Assembly: GCA_902798605.1 (NCBI GenBank)
Contig: CADBXH010000009.1
Location: 1 to 32,782 of the forward strand
Direction of reading: 5' to 3'
From: an uncultured Ruminococcus sp.
GTDB taxonomy: Bacteria > Bacillota_A > Clostridia > Oscillospirales > Acutalibacteraceae
DNA length: 32,782 nt
Of the stretch, positions 15,191-23,858 are shown one piece after another. Position numbers and translations under genes: made by a program. A model generated the notes under the pieces. The model had not been told where the DNA came from, did no database searches, and worked only from the letters and a program-made list of their open reading frames with translations. Numbering within the stretch: position 1 is the first letter of the stretch; every line of letters starts with the position of its first letter.

Positions 15191-16860
15191 CAGATGAAAA
15201 AATCGCAAAAATCCACCGAAGTTATGGAAAGAATTTGATTGTAACAGGTAAATTTGATCCGTTTCTTTCCGCTAAATGCAGCAACGGCACGTTTGTAGGA
15301 ACAAAAAAGGGCGATGTTTGCGAGTTCCGCGGTATTCCTTACGCAAAACCGCCCGTGAGGGAGCTGAGATGGAAGGCTCCCGAGGCTGTCGAGGACGACG
15401 ATACCGTATGGCAGGCGGTCTACAACGGCAAATCTCCGATACAGACGGAATGGCCTTCCGAACTGGCTTCGTACTATATGCAGGGCGAGGACTGCCTCTA
15501 TCTAAATATCTGGAAAAATTGCAAGGACAGCACGCCCGATAAGCCTGTTATGGTGTTTTTTCACGGCGGCTCATACGGCTGGGGAGGTACCGCCGACCCA
15601 ATGTATGACGGAACCAATTTTGTCACAAAACAGTCGGATATTATCCTTGTCACCGTCGGCTATCGCGTTGGACTTATGGGTTTTGTCGATCTGTCGTATT
15701 TTGAGGGCGGAGCTGAATATTCGGACGCTCCGAACCTCGGTATACTCGATCAGATAGAAGCTTTGCGCTGGATAAAAAAGAATATCTCCGCATTTGGCGG
15801 CGACCCGAAAAACGTCACGATCTTCGGCGAATCGGCGGGCGGCGGCAGTGTGTCGCTTCTCCCGATGATACCTCGCGCCAAAGGATTGTTTAAGAGAGTT
15901 ATCGCAGAGAGCGGCTCGGTCGCGCTGACATTCTCAAAGCAGGAGTGTCGGGAGTTTTCAAGGCGCTTGATGAAAGAGAGTAAGGCGAGCTCGGTAAAAG
16001 AGCTGTTGGAGCTGTCCGAGTACGAGCTTAAAATGCTAAACGAAAAGCTCAACGAGTACAATAATTTCCCGCAGCGTGACGGAAGACTTATACCGCATGA
16101 CCCTTATATCCCATATGAAAACGGTACGACTGCGGACGTGGATATGCTTATCGGCACAAATAGCGAGGAGATGAATTACTGGATCGGAGAGATCGGCGGA
16201 GTAGTTTCTTTCCGCTTCAGTATCCCAATCAAGTTTGAGAACGATATGAAAATGCTCCCGCCAAAGGATAAAAAGCGCGTCAAGTATTTTATCAATAATA
16301 TGAAGGGTCACAGTATGTGGCGTATGGCGCGGTTTTACGATGAGATCATGTTCAGGCTTCCCGCTGTTGAACAGGCGACTCTTCACCATGAAAACGGCGG
16401 CAAAGCGTATATGTACTACTGGACGGTGCCCTCAAAGCTATCTATGCGAAAGGCTTGCCACGCGGTAGAGCTTGCCTATGTGTTCGGCAATGTCAATGAA
16501 ACGATCTACACCGGAGAGCCCGCTGACGAAGCCTTGTCCGATACCGTTATGACTATGTGGACGAACTTCGCAAGGAGCGGCGACCCGTCAACCGATGATC
16601 TGGCGTGGGAGGAATACACCGAGCAGTCGCGAGCGACGATGGTGTTTTCCGATCAGCCGCATATTAAATATGATGTGCTGAGAGGACGCAGAAAGCTCCT
16701 TTCTCCGCTTTTGCGCCATATGATAAACCCGTCATACGCAACGCTCGATTATAATGTTCCGTTTGTGAGAAAAGCGATTATCCGCAGCTCTGTACTTATT
16801 GCGGGAATTGCGGGAGTAACGCTATTGGCGGTAAAAAAACTTAATAAAAAATCGAATTAG
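15187..16860 (+). CDS. Type-B carboxylesterase with a C-terminal membrane anchor
   Basis: A 557-residue alpha/beta hydrolase of the carboxylesterase/cholinesterase family. It has EDCLYLNIW (101-109), the oxyanion hole in FFHGGSYGWG (124-133), the nucleophile in GESAGGGS (Ser216), an acidic residue in GTNSEE (Glu327 or Glu328) and the histidine in CHAVELAYVFGN (His425), so the triad is complete. There is no signal peptide. A single hydrophobic helix near the end (about 528-548, IIRSSVLIAGIAGVTLLAV) is followed by lysines, so the enzyme is probably cytosolic and tail-anchored, next to the membrane proteins of the same operon. It is translationally coupled to the NRPS-like gene (4-nt overlap). 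It may release, trim or hydrolyse the NRPS product; the substrate is unknown. A terminator follows. Confidence 0.92.
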   Translation: MTDEKIAKIHRSYGKNLIVTGKFDPFLSAKCSNGTFVGTKKGDVCEFRGIPYAKPPVRELRWKAPEAVEDDDTVWQAVYNGKSPIQTEWPSELASYYMQGEDCLYLNIWKNCKDSTPDKPVMVFFHGGSYGWGGTADPMYDGTNFVTKQSDIILVTVGYRVGLMGFVDLSYFEGGAEYSDAPNLGILDQIEALRWIKKNISAFGGDPKNVTIFGESAGGGSVSLLPMIPRAKGLFKRVIAESGSVALTFSKQECREFSRRLMKESKASSVKELLELSEYELKMLNEKLNEYNNFPQRDGRLIPHDPYIPYENGTTADVDMLIGTNSEEMNYWIGEIGGVVSFRFSIPIKFENDMKMLPPKDKKRVKYFINNMKGHSMWRMARFYDEIMFRLPAVEQATLHHENGGKAYMYYWTVPSKLSMRKACHAVELAYVFGNVNETIYTGEPADEALSDTVMTMWTNFARSGDPSTDDLAWEEYTEQSRATMVFSDQPHIKYDVLRGRRKLLSPLLRHMINPSYATLDYNVPFVRKAIIRSSVLIAGIAGVTLLAVKKLNKKSN

Positions 16861-16870
16861 AAATAAATGC

Positions 16871-16902
16871 AAAACGGCAAGGTGTGATATCTTGCCGTTT
16901 TT
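16871..16902 (+). terminator. Terminator of the partner-switching / NRPS-like operon
   Basis: AAAACGGCAAG (16871-16881) pairs with CTTGCCGTTTT (16891-16901) around a 9-nt loop and runs into a T tract. It lies 11 nt after the esterase stop. Confidence 0.92.
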
Positions 16903-16968
16903 GTGCGCTTTTGGCGTTATTTTGTACTGTTTACTATTTTGTAATACCGATTTAAGGCTACAAAAGAC

Positions 16969-16996
16969 TTGTATTTTTTTATTTTAGTGATATAAT
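16969..16996 (+). promoter_or_regulatory. Promoter of the acidic protein-yhgE transcript
   Basis: TTGTAT (16969-16974), a 16-nt spacer and TATAAT (16991-16996) with TG at 16988-16989 (extended -10). The start codon follows about 30 nt downstream behind GAAGGAGGA. As no terminator or promoter is seen before 28265, it may also feed the V-ATPase genes. Confidence 0.75.
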
Positions 16997-17026
16997 TCAT
17001 ATAGGTATATAGAAGGAGGAGAGATT

Positions 17027-17527
17027 ATGTCTGAGAAAAAGAAAACCGATGTATCGGAAGATACAAAGGAATTAACTACAGAAATAAATGACCCCCCCGA
17101 CAAAGAAGAACTTGATGCCCCGGAATCGCCCGATGATGAGCTGAAAAACGAGGATGTCACCGATGAAGAGCTTGACGAAGAAGACGAATTGGATGATGAA
17201 GAACTCGAAAAGGCTTTTGATCCCGCAAACGCCGATGAGCATCAGGTCTTTATTAATGTCTTGCAGGCTTATGACGAAGCCAAAAAAAAGCGTGAAAAAT
17301 ATAAAAAATACGGTCCTCTGTTCGTTATAATCTCCGGAATAGTCTTTCTTGCCCTGATATTCACTCTTTCAAGAAAAATTGAATTTCTAATTTTATGGGT
17401 GATCACAGACTTGATTTGCGTAGCATTGATGATACGCGCCGAGTATGTGTTTAATCAGTTCAAAGAGATATTGGGTATCGTTAAAAAAGAGGATGACGAG
17501 GATTTTGAAGAGGAGGAAGATGAATGA
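17027..17527 (+). CDS. Acidic two-helix membrane protein of unknown function
   Basis: A 166-residue protein. The first 75 residues are very acidic and probably disordered (EELDEEDELDDEELEKAFD). A basic stretch (AKKKREKYKKY, about 86-96) leads into two hydrophobic helices (about 98-116 and 121-139), and the end is again acidic (KKEDDEDFEEEEDE). No known domain was recognised. The strong ribosome site GAAGGAGGA and the 4-nt overlap (ATGA) with the YhgE gene indicate paired expression and perhaps a physical partnership at the membrane. The low-complexity ends make homology searches unreliable; the two-helix core would be the part to compare. Confidence 0.85.
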   Translation: MSEKKKTDVSEDTKELTTEINDPPDKEELDAPESPDDELKNEDVTDEELDEEDELDDEELEKAFDPANADEHQVFINVLQAYDEAKKKREKYKKYGPLFVIISGIVFLALIFTLSRKIEFLILWVITDLICVALMIRAEYVFNQFKEILGIVKKEDDEDFEEEEDE

Positions 17528-19689
17528 AAAAGATATTTAAGATATTCCATCAGGATCTGAAAAGTATGACAAAAAACCTGATCATTTTTGTCGTTATTAT
17601 CGGTATCACGATCCTTCCTGCTCTGTATGCGTGGTTCAATATCGCCGCCAACTGGGATCCGTATTCTAACACAGGCGACCTTTCGTTTGCGGTTTGTTCG
17701 CTCGACAAGGGCTATAAATTCAAGGGGCTTGACATCAAAGCCGGCGATAAAATCGTTGACGGATTAAAGTCCAACGATAAAATGGGCTGGGAATTTGTCG
17801 ATGACGCGGAAGAAGCACAGAAGGGCGTAGAGGACGGCAAATACTATGCCGCCGTTGTTATTCCCGAGAATTTCAGCGAAAACCTGCTATCTATAACAAA
17901 CGGCAAATTCAATCAGGCAAAGCTCCAATATTATGTTAATGAAAAGAAAAACGCCATCGCTCCCAAGATCACAGATAAGGGCATCCAGGCTATGCAGGAG
18001 TCGGTCGACGCGACATACGTAAGCACAATAGCTGAGACAATAGCCAAGGTGCTCAATGTGACAAACGAGGAGCTCAAGGGCGACAAGGTAAAGCTCGCCG
18101 ATAAGCTGACTACCTCGCTCACTAACGCCAAGGCGGATATAGAAAGCGCAAAGGAATCAATCGATCTGCTTATCGCCACACTCGATTCGATCGAGGAGCT
18201 TATCAAAACAAATCAGGATATGCTGCCTAAGATCCAGAGCGCGATAACAAAAGCCGGCGTAGTTGCGGGCGATATAAAGTCAACGTTACAGGCCGCGCAG
18301 AACACAACCCAGCAGCTTACCTCTACGATACAAGACCTGATAGACTCGGGCGACGCGCATATGGAGAATATCTCAAACGCGCTTGACGACGCTTTTGCCA
18401 ATGTCAGCGGCGACGCCAACACGGTCGCGGATAAGCTAAATAAAATCAAAAAACCAAATGAATTAAAGATAGAATTAAACAACCGCCTGATCTCCGTTTT
18501 CCAAAGGATCCAGGATAACCTCGGGGTCGATTGCTCCAAGGCGATCAACGCTCTTACAAGAGCCAACGCAAAGCAGCAGTCTATCATTGATAAAATCAAC
18601 AGCATTTGCGATAACATCAAAAAGACAGGCAAGATTCCCGAGAACGCCAAAGCGGAGCTTGACGGCCTTCTTTCGCAGGCAAACACCGAGCTTGCGGCTG
18701 TTAAGACCGAATATTCGACCTTAAAGGGAAAAATCGACACCGCGATCAACAATTCCTACGGCACTCTTGATAAGATCTCTGAATTCGCTCAGACCGTTGA
18801 CGTTGAAAACGGCGATCTTAACTCGGCGTTCAAATCAGGCTTGACCTCTATTGCAAGTCTTAAAAAGGTTTTAGTTGAGCTAAAGGACGCGTTCGATAAG
18901 CTCGAGGTTAAAATTGACAAGACCATAAAGCGTATAGGAGATGTTAAAAACGACGATTCGCTCGAGAATATGCTGCTGCCGATAATCGAGGATCCGCAGG
19001 TACTCGGCGAATTCATCTCGGCTCCGGTCGATTACGACACCAACAGGGTGTTCCCGATAGAAAACTACGGTTCGGCAATGTCGCCCTTCTATTCATCGCT
19101 CGCGCTGTGGGTAGGCGGAGTCGTACTTGTCGCCGTGCTTAATGTTGATTTGACAAAACGGGACCGCAAAAAGCTCGGCAAGGCAAACTCCACGCAGCTG
19201 TTCTTCGGAAGGTATGTTATCTTCTTCGTGCTCAGTCAGATACAGGCACTTATCATCGCGCTCGGAGATGTATTCTTCCTAAAGGTCCAGTGCGTTGATC
19301 TGCCGCTGTTCATTTTGAGCTGTATGGTTTCTGCCTTTGTATATTCGCTGATCATCTATTCGCTGACGATAACCTTCAGCGTAATAGGCAAGGCGCTCGC
19401 GGTAATCATACTGATCATGCAGGTTGCAGGCTCGGGCGGCACGTTCCCGATAGAGGTTTTACCCGGACCCTACAAGGCTATCGCTCCGTTCTTGCCGTTC
19501 AAATACGGTATCAACGCGATCAGAGAAACCGTTGCGGGCGTTAATATGGACGCGTATCTAAAGAATATGGGAATGTTGCTGTTGTTCATCATTCCCGCGC
19601 TTGTTCTCGGACTTGTTTTAAGAAAGCCCTGTATCAAGATAATCAGCTTCTTTAATAAAAAGATCGAGCAAAGTGACTTGGTAATATAA
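17524..19689 (+). CDS. YhgE/Pip family membrane protein
   Basis: A 721-residue protein. It starts with a membrane helix (about 17-37, ending in LPALYAWFNIAANWDPY, the YhgE/Pip N-terminal hallmark). A long, helical, largely coiled-coil extracytoplasmic region follows (about 165-480, repeated Ser/Asn/Ala-rich heptad-like segments). The C-terminal 200 residues hold five or six helices like an ABC-2-type permease (including GGTFPIEVLPGPYKAIAPFLPF). Family members include the Lactococcus phage-infection protein Pip and resemble the type VII secretion protein EsaA; no ATPase gene accompanies it here. No secretion substrate or EssC-like gene is in the window. It overlaps the acidic protein gene by 4 nt and lies only 37 nt before the first V-ATPase gene. 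Its function in Clostridia is not established. Confidence 0.9.
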   Translation: MKKIFKIFHQDLKSMTKNLIIFVVIIGITILPALYAWFNIAANWDPYSNTGDLSFAVCSLDKGYKFKGLDIKAGDKIVDGLKSNDKMGWEFVDDAEEAQKGVEDGKYYAAVVIPENFSENLLSITNGKFNQAKLQYYVNEKKNAIAPKITDKGIQAMQESVDATYVSTIAETIAKVLNVTNEELKGDKVKLADKLTTSLTNAKADIESAKESIDLLIATLDSIEELIKTNQDMLPKIQSAITKAGVVAGDIKSTLQAAQNTTQQLTSTIQDLIDSGDAHMENISNALDDAFANVSGDANTVADKLNKIKKPNELKIELNNRLISVFQRIQDNLGVDCSKAINALTRANAKQQSIIDKINSICDNIKKTGKIPENAKAELDGLLSQANTELAAVKTEYSTLKGKIDTAINNSYGTLDKISEFAQTVDVENGDLNSAFKSGLTSIASLKKVLVELKDAFDKLEVKIDKTIKRIGDVKNDDSLENMLLPIIEDPQVLGEFISAPVDYDTNRVFPIENYGSAMSPFYSSLALWVGGVVLVAVLNVDLTKRDRKKLGKANSTQLFFGRYVIFFVLSQIQALIIALGDVFFLKVQCVDLPLFILSCMVSAFVYSLIIYSLTITFSVIGKALAVIILIMQVAGSGGTFPIEVLPGPYKAIAPFLPFKYGINAIRETVAGVNMDAYLKNMGMLLLFIIPALVLGLVLRKPCIKIISFFNKKIEQSDLVI

Positions 19690-19726
19690 TCAATCAAATA
19701 TAGATTCATCTTTGGGAGGTGAGTAT

Positions 19727-20035
19727 ATGCAAGATATGATCAAAAGAATAGTCGAGGCGGACAACGAGGCAAAGGCTCTTGAAGAGGCAAACAAAAAGGC
19801 CGCCGAAAGAGAAAAGCTGAAAATCGAAGAAGAGGCCAAGGCTATTTATCAGGAATATATGGATGAGGCTCAGGAGGCGATCGACAAAAACGACGCCTAT
19901 CTTGACAAACGGTTCGCGCGTAAACTTACAGAGGTTGACGCGAAGCAGGAGTCTACCTTGATAAAGATGAGAGCCGATTATGAATCAAACCGCGACAGAT
20001 GGGTTGACGAGATCGTCAGCCGAGTTACCGGTTGA
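19727..20035 (+). CDS. V-type ATPase peripheral stalk subunit (G/H, AhaH/NtpF type)
   Basis: A 102-residue, almost wholly alpha-helical and highly charged protein (EANKKAAEREKLKIEEEAKA), as expected for the stalk subunit that forms a coiled coil with subunit E. The start at ATG 19727 is set by GGGAGGTG just upstream; an in-frame TTG at 19712 lies within that ribosome site. As the first gene of the V-ATPase operon it occupies the place of the H/G subunit in related clusters. Sequence alone would not distinguish it well from any coiled-coil protein; the call rests mainly on position, length and helical content. Confidence 0.8.
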   Translation: MQDMIKRIVEADNEAKALEEANKKAAEREKLKIEEEAKAIYQEYMDEAQEAIDKNDAYLDKRFARKLTEVDAKQESTLIKMRADYESNRDRWVDEIVSRVTG

Positions 20036-20049
20036 CAGGAGGTGATTTT

Positions 20050-21084
20050 ATGTCCGCCACATCCTACGCTGTCTTGGCAAAGGCAAGGGCAAAGTACGGC
20101 AGGTTTATGACCGACAAGGATTACTCAAGCATCCTCGCGTGTCAGAGCGTTGCCGAGGTTATGGTATATTTAAAATCACACACCCATTACGCTTCTGTCC
20201 TTTCGGATGTAAACGAACGCGACGTGCACAGAGGCTGGCTCGAGCTGCTGTTAAGGCAGTATCTGTTCAACGAGTTTGACTCGCTGTGCCGCTATGATTC
20301 AAGTGTCAGCGCGGGTTTTTCGCGCTATGTTGTAGAAAAAACCGAGGTTGAGCAGATAATTAGATTCTTGATTTTGCTCAACTCAAATTCAACCGAAAAA
20401 TTCATCTTTCAGTTTCCCGCCTTTTTGTCAAAGCATACGGTCCTTGATGAAAACAGGCTCGCAAACGCGAGCAACTTTGACGAGTTTTTGAACGCGCTCG
20501 CTAATACGCCTTATTATGATATTCTTAAAATATATAAGCCTGATGACAAGGGAAGGCTTCCCGTTTCGGATATCGAAAACAAGCTTTACGCGTATATCCT
20601 CGGGCATATGCTTAAGATAATCAACAAAAAAACAAAAGGTAATGAGCGCAGAGAGCTGCTTTCGATATTCAGAACGATGAACGATTACAGTATTTTTTCA
20701 AGGATACTCAGGTTAAAAAAATACTATAATCTTTCACCGGAAGTTATCAAGACGAATATGTTGCCTGAGTACAGCAGCTTGAGTCCCAAGCTGATAGATA
20801 AAATGTGCGAGGCTGAGAATTCCGCAGAGGTGTTCCAGATAATGCAGAGCACGGGCTGCGGAAGACTGATCGGTAAGATCGGTTATGTCAACGCCGGCGA
20901 TATTACCCCGAGGGTCCAATACAGTCTGGCAAAAAAGAATATACATTTTTCTAACAGCCCATCGGTTGTTATGATTTCATTTATGTTTTTATCGGAAATC
21001 GAGCTGATGAATACGATTTGTATGATCGAAGGTATCAGGTATCAGCTTGATCCGAAAACTATAAAAACAATGATCATTCATTGA
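20050..21084 (+). CDS. atpC: V-type ATPase subunit C (central-stalk socket)
   Basis: A 344-residue helical protein of the V-ATPase AC39 family, the funnel-shaped socket that joins the central rotor (D-F) to the membrane K ring. Recognisable features are the N-terminal YAVLAKARAKYGRFM with the following ACQSVAEVMVYLKSHTHY, and the C-terminal MFLSEIELMNTICMIEGIRY with KTIKTMIIH, as in NtpC. The start is ATG 20050, with AGGAGGTGA close upstream. Here subunit C precedes I and K, unlike in Enterococcus and Thermus operons, where it follows them. Confidence 0.9.
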   Translation: MSATSYAVLAKARAKYGRFMTDKDYSSILACQSVAEVMVYLKSHTHYASVLSDVNERDVHRGWLELLLRQYLFNEFDSLCRYDSSVSAGFSRYVVEKTEVEQIIRFLILLNSNSTEKFIFQFPAFLSKHTVLDENRLANASNFDEFLNALANTPYYDILKIYKPDDKGRLPVSDIENKLYAYILGHMLKIINKKTKGNERRELLSIFRTMNDYSIFSRILRLKKYYNLSPEVIKTNMLPEYSSLSPKLIDKMCEAENSAEVFQIMQSTGCGRLIGKIGYVNAGDITPRVQYSLAKKNIHFSNSPSVVMISFMFLSEIELMNTICMIEGIRYQLDPKTIKTMIIH

Positions 21085-21123
21085 CGATTGTTAAGGCAAT
21101 AGCAATAAAGAGGTGATTTTGAT

Positions 21124-23064
21124 TTGGCAGTATCATCAATGCAGGCCGTGAACATTATTGGTTTGATGGATTACATCGACGATGTTATCACGGTACTTGG
21201 TGAGTCAGGTGTATTTCATCCGGATGATGTCAGCAATTTTTACGACGACCTAAAGGATTTTACACACCTGCAAACAAAAAACAGCTATGCCGAGCCTCTT
21301 ACGAATCTAAGATCCGCCCTTAACCAGACAAAGCGTAAATTCCCCATAAAGGATGAAAGCGATTTTAATCCTACTTTTGAAGAGCTCGAGAGCTTTTCGG
21401 CAAAGACTACAGCGGAAATCGACGCATTGTATGACGCAAAAGAGACCGCCGCTCAAAAGGTCGAGCAGGCAAAGCACGACCTTGAGATCGCAAGTCACTT
21501 TGCGGGTCTGGATGTTCAGATTCAAAAGGTTCTTCAGTTAAAGTACATGAAGGCGCGCTTCGGAAGACTGCCCAAGGACAGCCTACAAAAGCTCGAGGCG
21601 TACAAGGACTACAAGTATGTTGACTTTGCCGAATGTACAGAGGACAAAACCCATAGCTGGGGCGTGTACTTTGCGCCCAAGGACAAGGTTGAAGAGATCG
21701 ACAAGATCTTTGACGGCTTGTTTTTTGAACCGACCGATCTGGTTGGTGAAGATGAGACTCCTATGGAGAAGATCGAGGAAATAAAAAAGGAGCTTCCCGT
21801 GCTTGAGCAACAGGCAAAACAGGCACAAAAGGAGCTTGATGATTACCTCGACGATAACGGAGAGCAGATAACCCGTTATCTTTCAAAGCTTGAAGAGCTG
21901 TATTTGTACGCGGGCATACGCACAAAGGCTCTCCAGCACAATAACAGCTTTATTATAGTCGGCTGGGTACCTACCAATAGCAAAAAGACGCTTAAAAGCA
22001 GGCTGAAAAAAATCAAAAGCGTTGAACTTGATTTTTCTGACGCTAAGAACGAGCTGGACAAGCGTCCGCCGGTCAAGCTCAAAAACTGCTTCCTTGCAAA
22101 GCCGTTTGAGTTTTACACCGATATGTACGGCGTACCAAAATATAACGAGATCGACCCGACGCTTTTTGTAGCCATAACCTATGTGGTTATTTTCGGCATT
22201 ATGTTCGCTGATCTGGGGCAGGGCTTCTGCCTTATGATAGCGGGATTGTTGATGTGGAAGGTCAAGAAGATGGCTATCGGCAGGATACTCTTCCCGTGCG
22301 GAATATCGGCAATGATTTTCGGAACGCTGTTCGGAAGCGTATTCGGCTTTGAGAACGCTCTGGATTGGTTCTATAAATTGCTCGGTTTTGAAGAGAAACC
22401 CATACACGTTATGGATCCCCAGCATACAACAAGTATAATATTTATCGCTATCGGAATAGGTGTTGTTTTACTTGTTGTCGCCATGCTGCTTAATGTTTAC
22501 ACGTCCATTCGCCAAAAAAACTTTGGCAGAGCGTTGTTCAGTACCAGCGGAGTAGCGGGAATAATCTTCTATTGCTCGCTTGTTTTCGGGCTTGTAAACG
22601 AAATGTTCTTGGGCAATCACATTATGACGCTTCCGTATATTCTCGGACTTGTGGTTCTTCCGTTTATACTCATTTTCTTTGCTGAACCGCTTGGAGATCT
22701 GGTCAACGGAGAAAAGGATTGGCAGCCCGAAAGCTGGGGCGGATATATCGTTGAGAATCTATTTGAATCCATAGAGGTTCTGCTCGGCTATGTTACAAAT
22801 ACAATGAGCTTTTTGCGTGTCGGCGCGTTCGTTCTTGTACATGCGGGTATGATGATGGTTGTGTTCGTTCTTGCCGAGACCGTAGGTCCCGAGTTCAGCT
22901 TCGGATATATATTGGTTGTTGTTATAGGCAATATCGTTGTAATGGTGCTCGAGGCGTTGCTTGTTGCTATTCAGGTATTGAGGCTTGAGTATTATGAAAT
23001 GTTCAGTCGTTTCTATTCGGGAGAGGGAAGACCCTTTGAACCCGTAAAAATAAAAACAGAATAA
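21124..23064 (+). CDS. atpI: V-type ATPase subunit I (membrane stator, a-subunit)
   Basis: A 646-residue protein. The N-terminal half (about 1-340) is soluble, with coiled-coil arms that contact the stalk. The C-terminal half has about seven or eight membrane helices and the half-channels. The essential arginine that faces the rotor carboxylate is probably Arg565 in MSFLRVGAFVLVHAG. Translation most likely starts at TTG 21124, because AGAGGTGA is 8 nt upstream; the first ATG (21139) is too far from it. Length fits the family. With subunit K it forms the ion path of the motor. Confidence 0.93.
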   Translation: MAVSSMQAVNIIGLMDYIDDVITVLGESGVFHPDDVSNFYDDLKDFTHLQTKNSYAEPLTNLRSALNQTKRKFPIKDESDFNPTFEELESFSAKTTAEIDALYDAKETAAQKVEQAKHDLEIASHFAGLDVQIQKVLQLKYMKARFGRLPKDSLQKLEAYKDYKYVDFAECTEDKTHSWGVYFAPKDKVEEIDKIFDGLFFEPTDLVGEDETPMEKIEEIKKELPVLEQQAKQAQKELDDYLDDNGEQITRYLSKLEELYLYAGIRTKALQHNNSFIIVGWVPTNSKKTLKSRLKKIKSVELDFSDAKNELDKRPPVKLKNCFLAKPFEFYTDMYGVPKYNEIDPTLFVAITYVVIFGIMFADLGQGFCLMIAGLLMWKVKKMAIGRILFPCGISAMIFGTLFGSVFGFENALDWFYKLLGFEEKPIHVMDPQHTTSIIFIAIGIGVVLLVVAMLLNVYTSIRQKNFGRALFSTSGVAGIIFYCSLVFGLVNEMFLGNHIMTLPYILGLVVLPFILIFFAEPLGDLVNGEKDWQPESWGGYIVENLFESIEVLLGYVTNTMSFLRVGAFVLVHAGMMMVVFVLAETVGPEFSFGYILVVVIGNIVVMVLEALLVAIQVLRLEYYEMFSRFYSGEGRPFEPVKIKTE

Positions 23065-23083
23065 ACTTTGGAGGTTTACTATT

Positions 23084-23512
23084 ATGTCAATTTTTGATTT
23101 CTTATTTATGGCTTTACCCGTAGTGTTTTTGATCGTTTCCGTATTAATTGCCGTTAAGGCGGTATCGCGCGGAAAAAGCAGAAAGAAAACCGTACTTATG
23201 CAGCTTGCTTCTTTTGCTGCTGTATTCGCGATTTGTATGGTGTGCCCGTTAGTTGCAAGCGCCGCAACAGGCGAAACAGCTGATCCTGCGGCTGGTGCAG
23301 CGGGTATGGCGTATATCGGCGCGGCTGCCGCGACAGGCCTTTCGTGTATCGGCGGCGGTATCGCCGTTGGTAATGCTGCTCCCGCGGCTATCGGCGCGAC
23401 AAGTGAGGATCCCAAGGCATTTGGTAAGGCGATCATCTTTGTTGCTCTCGGTGAAGGTATCGCGCTTTATGGTATGCTTATTTCGATTATGATTCTTTCA
23501 AAGCTTGGATAA
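23084..23512 (+). CDS. atpK: V-type ATPase subunit K (rotor ring proteolipid)
   Basis: A 142-residue membrane protein. The second half is a normal c-ring hairpin: GAAAATGLSCIGGGIAVGNAA, the cytoplasmic loop GATSEDPKAFGK, and IIFVALGEGIALYGMLISIMIL with the ion-binding Glu124. The first 60 residues form another pair of hydrophobic helices (LFMALPVVFLIVSVLIAV, then SFAAVFAICMVCPLVASA) with a basic loop and no carboxylate. This is either a degenerate first hairpin, which would halve the ions carried per subunit, or a leader that is removed after ASA. The residue after Glu124 is Gly rather than the Ser/Thr common in sodium-binding rings, a weak hint at protons. Confidence 0.93.
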   Translation: MSIFDFLFMALPVVFLIVSVLIAVKAVSRGKSRKKTVLMQLASFAAVFAICMVCPLVASAATGETADPAAGAAGMAYIGAAAATGLSCIGGGIAVGNAAPAAIGATSEDPKAFGKAIIFVALGEGIALYGMLISIMILSKLG

Positions 23513-23522
23513 GTGATAAAAT

Positions 23523-23831
23523 ATGAAGTTCTATTTGATTAGTGATAACGTAGATACAAAGATGGGTATGCGTTTCGCGGGTATTCCCGGAGTGGTCGTA
23601 CACGAGGAGGAAGAGGTAAGGCGTGAGCTCACTGAAGCTATGGAACGCGAGGATATCGCAGTGATACTTATGACCGAAAAGCTCGTCAAGCTCTGTCCCG
23701 ACCTGATTTATGACCTAAAGCTCAATAGGAAAAAACCGCTTATCGTAGAGATCCCCGACCGTCACGGTAACGGCCGCACAAAGGACAGTATCACAAAATA
23801 TGTTCAGGACGCTATCGGCGTTAAGCTGTAA
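23523..23831 (+). CDS. atpF: V-type ATPase subunit F (rotor shaft)
   Basis: A 102-residue Rossmann-like protein (MKFYLISDNVDTKMGMRFAG, then DIAVILMTEKL and PLIVEIPDRHG), as in the subunit that binds subunit D in the central shaft. The ribosome site is weak (AAGTGA), and it starts 10 nt after the K stop, so it may rely on translation of K. Confidence 0.93.
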   Translation: MKFYLISDNVDTKMGMRFAGIPGVVVHEEEEVRRELTEAMEREDIAVILMTEKLVKLCPDLIYDLKLNRKKPLIVEIPDRHGNGRTKDSITKYVQDAIGVKL

Positions 23832-23858
23832 AGCGTTATCACGGAAAGAAGGTAACTT

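Noticed and set aside
7343..16902. A classical sigma-B or sporulation sigma operon.
   Set aside because: No sigma factor gene is present, the promoter is of housekeeping type, and the STAS gene is followed by biosynthetic genes instead.
17524..19689. A type VII secretion locus because of the EsaA-like YhgE protein.
   Set aside because: No EssC/FtsK-like ATPase, WXG100 protein or other type VII component is encoded nearby.
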